Shown: positions 6,820 through 11,289 of the stretch, piece by piece
Position numbering within the stretch: position 1 is the stretch's first letter
How the letters are laid out: every line of letters starts with the position of its first letter
Assembly (NCBI GenBank): GCA_964561005.1
Contig: CAZLNO010000112.1
Location: forward strand, 1 to 11,289
Direction: 5' to 3'
Origin: CAZLNO01 sp964561005
GTDB taxonomy: Bacteria > Pseudomonadota > Alphaproteobacteria > Kiloniellales > Rhodovibrionaceae
Length of the DNA: 11,289 nt
Program-made: the position numbers and the translations under genes
Notes under the pieces: model-generated
Databases searched by the model: none
Told to the model about the DNA's origin: nothing
What the model saw: the letters and a program-made list of their open reading frames with translations, nothing else

Positions 6820-8214
6820 TCACTGCTGCTCCAGGGCCTTGACGATCTCCTCGCACATCGCCTTGGCGTCGCCGAAGAGCATCATGGTGTTGTCCCTGTA
6901 GAACAGCGGGTTGTCGATGCCCGCGTAGCCCGGCGACAGCGAGCGCTTGACGAAGAGCACCGTCTTCGCGTCGTCCACCTTCAAAATCGGCATGCCGTAG
7001 ATCGGCGAGGAGGGATCGTCCTCGGCCGCCGGGTTGGTGATGTCGTTGGCGCCGATGACGAAGGCGACGTCGGTGCTCTGGAAGTCCCGGTTGATCTCCT
7101 CCATCTCGTAGACTTCCTCGTAGGGCACGTTCGCCTCGGCCAGCAGGACGTTCATGTGGCCCGGCATGCGCCCGGCCACCGGGTGGATGGCGTAGCGCAC
7201 CTTGACCCCCATGCCCTTGAGCATGTCGGCCATTTCGCGCAGCGCGTGCTGCGCCTGGCCCACCGCCATGCCGTAGCCCGGCACGATGATCACCGAGCCG
7301 GCGTTGCCCAGGATGAAGCCGGCGTCCTCGGACGAGCCGCTGTTCACCGACTTGTCGCCGGTGTCCGCCGCCGCGGCGCCGCCCTCCTGGCCGAAGCCGC
7401 CCAGGATGACGTTGACGAACGAGCGGTTCATCCCCTTGCACATGATGTAGCTGAGGATGGCGCCCGAGGAGCCGACCAGCGCGCCGGTGATGATCAGCAG
7501 GTTGTTGCCCAGGGTGAAGCCGATGCCGGCCGCCGCCCAGCCGGAATAGCTGTTCAGCATGGACACCACCACCGGCATGTCGGCCCCGCCGATCGGCAGG
7601 ATCAGCAGCAGCCCGATCGCCAGCGACAGCACCACGATGGCCCAGAAGGACCAGGTCGGCTGCGCGATCGTGAACCAGACGATCAGCGCGATAATGAGCA
7701 CGCCGATGGCCAGGTTCAGCAGGTGCTGGCCGGGAAAGATCAGCGGCTTGCCGGTCACCAGGCCCTGCAGCTTGCCGAAGGCGACCACCGAGCCGGTGAA
7801 GGTGATGGCGCCGATGCCCGCGCCGAGCGCCATCTCCACCAGGCTCGCCGCCTTGATGTCGCCGGGCACGCCGATGCCGTAGGCCTGCGGCTGATAGAAC
7901 GCCGCCGCCGCGACGAAGACCGCCGCCAGCCCGACCAGGGAGTGGAAGGCGGCGACAAGCTGCGGCAGCGCCGTCATCTGGATGCGCAGCGCGATCGCCG
8001 TGCCCACCGCGCCGCCGATCAGGATGGCGATCAGGATGGGCACGTAGGACACCACGTCCGGCGCCGCGACCGTCGCCAGCACCGCCAGGCCCATGCCCAC
8101 CATGCCGAAGATGTTGCCCTGGCGGCTGGTTTTCGGGTGCGACAGCCCGCGCAGGGCGAGGATGAAGCACACCGAGGCGATCAGATAGATGAACGCCGAC
8201 AAATCCTGTGACAT
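6820..8214 (-). CDS. pntB: Proton-translocating NAD(P)+ transhydrogenase, beta subunit
   Basis: This 464-residue inner-membrane subunit carries most of the proton channel (domain II, about residues 1-270) and the NADP(H)-binding domain III (about 290-464). The enzyme couples hydride transfer between NADH and NADP+ to proton movement. Domain II includes H91 in AAFHSLVG, at the position of the functionally important E. coli beta-His91, and MLNSYSGWAAAGIGF (219-233). Domain III has VPGYGMAVGQAQ (311-322), HPVAGRMPGHMNVLLAEA (344-361), IGANDITNPAA (387-397), KRSLSPGYAGIDNPLF (423-438) and ending DNTMMLFGDAK (441-451), all diagnostic. The length matches E. coli PntB (about 462 aa). A 12-residue stretch rich in Gly and Ala at 278-290 is the linker between domains. 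The gene starts 18 nt after pntAB. Confidence 0.98.
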   Translation of the reverse strand: MSQDLSAFIYLIASVCFILALRGLSHPKTSRQGNIFGMVGMGLAVLATVAAPDVVSYVPILIAILIGGAVGTAIALRIQMTALPQLVAAFHSLVGLAAVFVAAAAFYQPQAYGIGVPGDIKAASLVEMALGAGIGAITFTGSVVAFGKLQGLVTGKPLIFPGQHLLNLAIGVLIIALIVWFTIAQPTWSFWAIVVLSLAIGLLLILPIGGADMPVVVSMLNSYSGWAAAGIGFTLGNNLLIITGALVGSSGAILSYIMCKGMNRSFVNVILGGFGQEGGAAAADTGDKSVNSGSSEDAGFILGNAGSVIIVPGYGMAVGQAQHALREMADMLKGMGVKVRYAIHPVAGRMPGHMNVLLAEANVPYEEVYEMEEINRDFQSTDVAFVIGANDITNPAAEDDPSSPIYGMPILKVDDAKTVLFVKRSLSPGYAGIDNPLFYRDNTMMLFGDAKAMCEEIVKALEQQ

Positions 8215-8232
8215 ACCCCTGAAGCCCCCCGG

Positions 8233-8688
8233 CTACTTCTTCTTCATGAACATGCCCAGCATGCGCTGGGTGACGATGAACCCGCCGAAGATGTTCACGG
8301 ACGCCAGCACGATGGCGATCAGCCCCATGGACTGGCTGAACGACAGCCCGGCCGGGCCGGCGGCGATCAGCGCCCCGACGACGATCACCGAGGACACGGC
8401 GTTGGTCACCGCCATCAGCGGCGAGTGCAGGGCCGGCGTCACCCGCCAGACCACGTGGTAGCCGACGAAGATCGCCAGCACGAACACCGTCAGGCCCAGC
8501 ACCAGGCTGTGCTCCCCTGTCTCGGCCGCCTGTTGCGCCGCCTGCCCGGCGGCCTGGGCCGTCTCCTCCACCTTTGCCGGTGCCTCGCCGACGCCGGCCG
8601 CGAAGGCCTCGGCCTTTTCCGCCAGGTTGCGCGCCGCCTCGGCCAGGGCGGCGGCGTGCTCCTTCAGGCTGTCCGTCGTGCTTGCCAT
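8233..8688 (-). CDS. pntAB: Proton-translocating NAD(P)+ transhydrogenase, small membrane subunit alpha-2
   Basis: This 151-residue protein is the short membrane subunit of the three-gene transhydrogenase. Its C-terminal part has three hydrophobic segments (about 61-80, 92-111 and 117-140) and family motifs WRVTPALHSPLMAVTNAVSS (81-100) and ASVNIFGGFIVTQRMLGMF (129-147), ending in a lysine tail. Residues 1-58 are Ala/Glu/Gln-rich and look helical, possibly coiled-coil; this is somewhat longer than I recall for the R. rubrum protein (about 139 aa). In E. coli this part is fused to the NAD-binding subunit; here it is separate. The start is 4 nt after the pntAA stop, with GGGGAG in the final pntAA codons as ribosome site. 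Confidence 0.96.
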   Translation of the reverse strand: MASTTDSLKEHAAALAEAARNLAEKAEAFAAGVGEAPAKVEETAQAAGQAAQQAAETGEHSLVLGLTVFVLAIFVGYHVVWRVTPALHSPLMAVTNAVSSVIVVGALIAAGPAGLSFSQSMGLIAIVLASVNIFGGFIVTQRMLGMFMKKK

Positions 8689-8692
8689 GGTC

Positions 8693-9871
8693 TCAGCTCC
8701 CCTCGCCGCCGGAATCCGTCAGTCGCGGATGCACCACCTGGCCGTCGCGGGTCAGGCAGGTCTCCTTCATGATCTGGTCGTCCATGTCGACCTTCAGCGC
8801 CTTGGTTTCCTTGTCGGCCAGCAGCTTGACGAAGTTCAGCAGGTTGCGGGCGTAAAGCGAACTGGCGCTGACCGCGATGCGGCTGGGCCAGTTGCCGTGG
8901 CCGATGATGGTGACGCCGTGCTTTTCCACCACCTTGTCGAGCTCCGAGGGCTCGACGTTGCCTCCCTGGCCGACCGCCAGATCGACGATGACCGAGCCCG
9001 GCTTCATGCTCTTGACCATGTCCTCGGTGACCAGCTTGGGCGCGGGCCGGCCCGGGATCAGCGCGGTGGTGATCACCAGGTCCATCTTGGGAATGGTCTC
9101 GGCGATCAGCTCGGCCTGCTTTTTCTTGTAGGCGTCGCTCATCTCCTTGGCGTAGCCGCCGGCCGCCTCGGCCTCCTTGAACTCCTCGTCCTCCACCGCG
9201 AGGAACGAGGCGCCCAGGCTCTCCACCTGCTCCTTCGCGGCCGGGCGGACGTCGGTGGCGGAGACCACGGCGCCCAGGCGGCGGGCGGTGGCGATCGCCT
9301 GCAGCCCGGCGACGCCCGCGCCCATCACCAGGGCCTTGACCGGGGGGATCGTGCCCGCCGCGGTCATCATCATCGGAAAGGCGCGCTTGAACTGGGCCGC
9401 GGCGTCGATCACGGCGCGGTACCCGGCCAGGTTCGCCTGGCTGGACAGCACGTCCTTGTCCTGGGCGCGGGTGATGCGCGGCATGAACTCCAGGGCAAAG
9501 GCGTCAACCCCGGCCTCGGCATAGGCCTTGGCGTCCTCCCGCGCCTGCCAGGGGTCGAGCAATCCGATCAGCAGCGCCCCCTTCTTCATCGGCGCCAGCT
9601 CGTCCAGCTCGCCCTTCTCCGCCCGGGTCAGCGGCCGGCGGACCTTGAGCACGATATCCGCGCCCTCGACGGCCTGCTTGTAGTCCTTGGCAATGGTGGC
9701 GCCCGCCTTCTCGTAGGCCTCGTCGGGGAAGGCCGCGCCGGCGCCGGCGCCGGCCTCGACCACCACCTCGATGCCGTCGAGCGGCAGGTCCAGATACTTC
9801 CGCACGGTCTCCGGCGAGGCGGCGACCCGCGTCTCTCCGTCCCGGCGTTCCCTTGGTATGGCGATTCGCAT
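8693..9871 (-). CDS. pntAA: Proton-translocating NAD(P)+ transhydrogenase, NAD(H)-binding subunit alpha-1
   Basis: This 392-residue peripheral cytoplasmic subunit (domain I) binds NAD(H) and exchanges hydride with NADP(H) bound on PntB. It starts MRIAIPRERRDGETRVAASP, the normal N-terminus of the family. The active-site loop PRITRAQDKDVLSSQANLAG (131-150) preserves the residues corresponding to R. rubrum R127, Q132, D135 and S138 (here R132, Q137, D140, S143). The Rossmann motif is MGAGVAGLQAIATARRLGA (183-201), followed by TDVRP (206-210), and GHGNWPSRIAVSASSLYARN (324-343) is also typical. The mobile-loop region lies around 225-250. It is the first gene of the pntAA-pntAB-pntB unit, probably transcribed from the intergenic region shared with the divergent glucosaminidase gene. 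The start is preceded by a GGGGGGAA stretch at suitable distance. Length is close to the R. rubrum subunit (about 384 aa). Confidence 0.98.
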   Translation of the reverse strand: MRIAIPRERRDGETRVAASPETVRKYLDLPLDGIEVVVEAGAGAGAAFPDEAYEKAGATIAKDYKQAVEGADIVLKVRRPLTRAEKGELDELAPMKKGALLIGLLDPWQAREDAKAYAEAGVDAFALEFMPRITRAQDKDVLSSQANLAGYRAVIDAAAQFKRAFPMMMTAAGTIPPVKALVMGAGVAGLQAIATARRLGAVVSATDVRPAAKEQVESLGASFLAVEDEEFKEAEAAGGYAKEMSDAYKKKQAELIAETIPKMDLVITTALIPGRPAPKLVTEDMVKSMKPGSVIVDLAVGQGGNVEPSELDKVVEKHGVTIIGHGNWPSRIAVSASSLYARNLLNFVKLLADKETKALKVDMDDQIMKETCLTRDGQVVHPRLTDSGGEGS

Positions 9872-9895
9872 CTTCGGTTTCCCCCCGGCGTCGCC

Positions 9896-9919
9896 TGCAG
9901 CACATATTGCAGCGCATAT
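9896..9919. repeat. 12 bp tandem repeat in the pnt leader
   Basis: TGCAGCACATAT (9896-9907) is followed directly by TGCAGCGCATAT (9908-9919), 11 of 12 bases identical. It is 25-48 nt upstream of the pntAA start, where a promoter -10 region or 5' leader would lie, so it may be a pair of helically phased regulator half-sites. The regulator is unknown. Confidence 0.6.
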
Positions 9920-10048
9920 ACGGCAGGGAGCATTGCAGTCCCGTCACCGTTTGCCAAGGCCGCCGCCGCGCTTCGGCCCGAGAGCCCTGGCCGGTTGGCC
10001 CATTTTCGAGGTGCCAGGCCATCGAAATACGCTCCGCCTTGCCACCTC

Positions 10049-10066
10049 GGCGCGAAGCCTCGCGCC
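10049..10066. other. Intergenic hairpin GGCGCGA-AGCC-TCGCGCC
   Basis: A perfect 7 bp stem with a 4 nt loop sits in the middle of the divergent region. No U-tract follows on either strand. It could be part of a leader RNA or merely a chance GC-rich palindrome. Confidence 0.35.
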
Positions 10067-10207
10067 CGGCGCATACCGGGGTTGCGATTGCCCGAACTTG
10101 AATTACATGTCCGTTAAAAGCAATTTGCGATTCTGCCGGGGCCGGATGGCATTTGCCGGGCAGGGAGGCCGTCCGCGGCACGGGGCATGACGGGGCCGGA
10201 CAGCGAC

Positions 10208-10214
10208 AGGGGAG
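10208..10214 (+). promoter_or_regulatory. Ribosome binding site deciding the start of the glucosaminidase gene
   Basis: AGGGGAG lies 8 nt before the ATG at 10223. It supports that ATG over the in-frame ATG at 10187, which would place 12 polar residues before the signal peptide. Confidence 0.7.
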
Positions 10215-10222
10215 ACTCCGGA

Positions 10223-11116
10223 ATGCGATCCTTTACTTTGGGGGCCGCGCTGGCGGTGGCCATGATTGCCGTCGTCGGTGCGCGGGCCGAGCCGCCGCTG
10301 CGCAATCCGCACGTGGGCGCACCCCGCGCGGACGTTCAGGCGGTGGCCTTTCACCCGACTCAGCTCGACCTGGCGCGCGTGCGCGAGGGGGCGGAGAGCG
10401 TGCCGCCCGTGGTGCCGCGCCGCTTGCCGCGCAAGCTGGCCTCGGACACGAGCGCGCAGGAACGCAAGAAGCTTTTCATCAAGACCGTGCTGCCGGCCGT
10501 GCTGCGCGTGAACACGCGGCTGCGGCGCGAGAAGCGCTTTCTGGATCGCGCGATCTGGCAGCGTCAGGTGCGCGGTCGCCTGGGCGACGAGGCGCGCGGG
10601 CGCCTGCACGCGCTGGCCGAACGCTACGGCCTCGCGCCGGACGACCTGGGCGCCTTGCGCCGGCGGGTCGATACCGTGCCGCCGTCACTGGTCCTGGCCC
10701 AGGCGGCGATCGAGAGCGGCTGGGGCGGCTCCCGTTTCGCCCAGCGCGGCAATGCCCTGTTCGGCCAGCGCAGCTATCACTGTGAGCAGTGCGGCATGCG
10801 CCCCGCGGGCTATGAGGACGACCCCGGCTTCCGGGTGGTGAGCTTCCAGAGCCTCACGGACTCGGTGGCGGCCTACGTCCACAACCTGAACACCCATCCC
10901 GCCTACGCCGGACTGCGCCAGGCCCGTTTCGCGGCACGTCGGCAGGGGCGGAAGCCCGAGGCGGTGCGGCTGGCCCGCCACCTGACCCGCTATTCCGAGC
11001 GGGGCCAGGCTTACGTCCGCGACGTGCAGAGCACCATCACGGCCAACGACCTCACCGACTTCGACGAAGCCCGGCTGACCTGGCGCCCACCCCAGGTGGC
11101 GAGTTTGCCGCGGTAG
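10223..11116 (+). CDS. Secreted Bax/FlgJ-like glucosaminidase (peptidoglycan hydrolase)
   Basis: This 297-residue protein has an N-terminal signal peptide (MRSF, hydrophobic core LGAALAVAMIAVVG, likely cleavage after ARA at residue 22), so it acts in the periplasm or outside. Residues about 80-150 are a charged helical region, followed by a glucosaminidase-type domain (about 152-275) related to E. coli Bax and the FlgJ enzyme domain. The probable catalytic glutamate is E164 in LAQAAIESGWGGSRFAQRGNALFGQ, the lysozyme-like core motif. Further family-like features are FRVVSFQSLTDSVAAYVHNLNTHPAY (203-228, in parts) and LTRYSERGQAYV (254-265). Two cysteines, C187 and C190 (CEQC), lie near the active site and might form a disulfide. 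The expected role is cleavage of glycan strands in cell-wall remodelling; substrate is inferred. It is divergent from pntAA and has no partner gene in the window. Confidence 0.88.
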   Translation: MRSFTLGAALAVAMIAVVGARAEPPLRNPHVGAPRADVQAVAFHPTQLDLARVREGAESVPPVVPRRLPRKLASDTSAQERKKLFIKTVLPAVLRVNTRLRREKRFLDRAIWQRQVRGRLGDEARGRLHALAERYGLAPDDLGALRRRVDTVPPSLVLAQAAIESGWGGSRFAQRGNALFGQRSYHCEQCGMRPAGYEDDPGFRVVSFQSLTDSVAAYVHNLNTHPAYAGLRQARFAARRQGRKPEAVRLARHLTRYSERGQAYVRDVQSTITANDLTDFDEARLTWRPPQVASLPR

Positions 11117-11120
11117 ATGC

Positions 11121-11154
11121 GGAGCCGCCTTCGCTGCTGACGTGGCGGCCGTCT
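11121..11154 (+). terminator. Possible weak terminator after the glucosaminidase gene
   Basis: A 6 bp stem (GCCGCC at 11124-11129 with GGCGGC at 11144-11149) encloses a 14 nt loop, starting 7 nt after the TAG stop. Only a short CTCCCCTT run follows, so it is not a canonical rho-independent terminator. The remaining bases to the window end hold no gene I can support. Confidence 0.25.
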
Positions 11155-11289
11155 CCCCTTATCCTGCGGCCTGGACCCGCGTCGAACCCGACGACCACGC
11201 CAAGGGACAGCCATAGGACTGCCGGTTCGCGACCATATCCCTCATACCGCCCGACAAATGAAATCGTACGTCTGGGCGGCCTCATGCTT

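Larger units (their letters stand above)
9872..10222. promoter_or_regulatory. Divergent intergenic region between pntAA and the glucosaminidase gene
   Basis: About 350 bp lie between two divergent starts and should hold both promoters. I see no convincing gene. Contents are a 12 bp tandem repeat close to pntAA, a strong hairpin at 10049-10066, and an AT-rich patch at about 10095-10132. In that patch TTGAAT (10098-10103) is followed after 17 nt by CAATTT (10121-10126), a weak candidate promoter for the plus-strand gene. Two copies of TTGCGATT (10083-10090 and 10125-10132) flank it. Confidence 0.4.

Noticed and set aside
6577..8211. Plus-strand frame of 544 codons opposite pntB
   Set aside because: His/Asp/Arg-rich antisense shadow of pntB with no recognisable domain.
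8627..10117. Plus-strand frame of 496 codons opposite pntAA
   Set aside because: Antisense shadow of a highly conserved gene with no domain of its own.
11247..11279. CCGCCC / GGGCGG inverted repeat near the right edge
   Set aside because: Only 6 bp with a 21 nt loop, well within what chance gives in such GC-rich DNA.
11052..11285. Minus-strand 77-codon frame at the right end
   Set aside because: It overlaps the end of the glucosaminidase gene in antisense, with low-complexity composition and no recognisable motif.
11258..11289. Possible start of a new plus-strand gene (MKSYVWAASC)
   Set aside because: Only about ten codons are visible, there is no Shine-Dalgarno before the ATG, and the window ends.

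Overview
This is a very GC-rich window with strong G/C preference at third codon positions. It most resembles an alphaproteobacterium, probably of the Rhodospirillales type. The best evidence is the proton-translocating transhydrogenase split into three genes (PntAA, PntAB, PntB), as in Rhodospirillum rubrum, together with a fused gamma-alpha KorA subunit. The taxonomic placement is inference; no rRNA or other marker is present.

Almost all genes lie on the minus strand, so transcription runs from about 9.87 kb down to position 1. In that order they are: pntAA, pntAB and pntB (9871-6820, tightly packed); a stem-loop-containing gap; a Kef-type cation:proton antiporter overlapping a tandem-domain universal stress protein by 4 nt (6750-4214); a roughly 390 bp gap holding a decayed plus-strand reading frame; an FprA/adrenodoxin-reductase-type ferredoxin-NADP+ reductase (3825-2497); an AT-rich regulatory gap with a 17 bp palindrome; and korA-korB for 2-oxoglutarate:ferredoxin oxidoreductase (2295 to the window edge, korB cut off). 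Divergent from pntAA, across a roughly 350 bp intergenic region, is a plus-strand gene for a secreted Bax/FlgJ-like glucosaminidase (10223-11116).

The metabolic genes suggest an electron-transfer chain. KorAB oxidises 2-oxoglutarate and reduces ferredoxin; the ferredoxin-NADP+ reductase can exchange those electrons with NADPH; PntAA/AB/B links NADPH and NADH to the proton gradient. The Kef antiporter also works on proton and cation gradients and carries a nucleotide-sensing RCK domain. No ferredoxin gene is visible in the window.

I see no mobile element, CRISPR array, tRNA, rRNA, phage gene or defence system, and I do not claim a new system. The most unusual item is the short plus-strand remnant at 3991-4182. 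It reads like the C-terminal end of an outer-membrane beta-barrel, with a one-base shift apparently compensated by a 17 bp tandem duplication.
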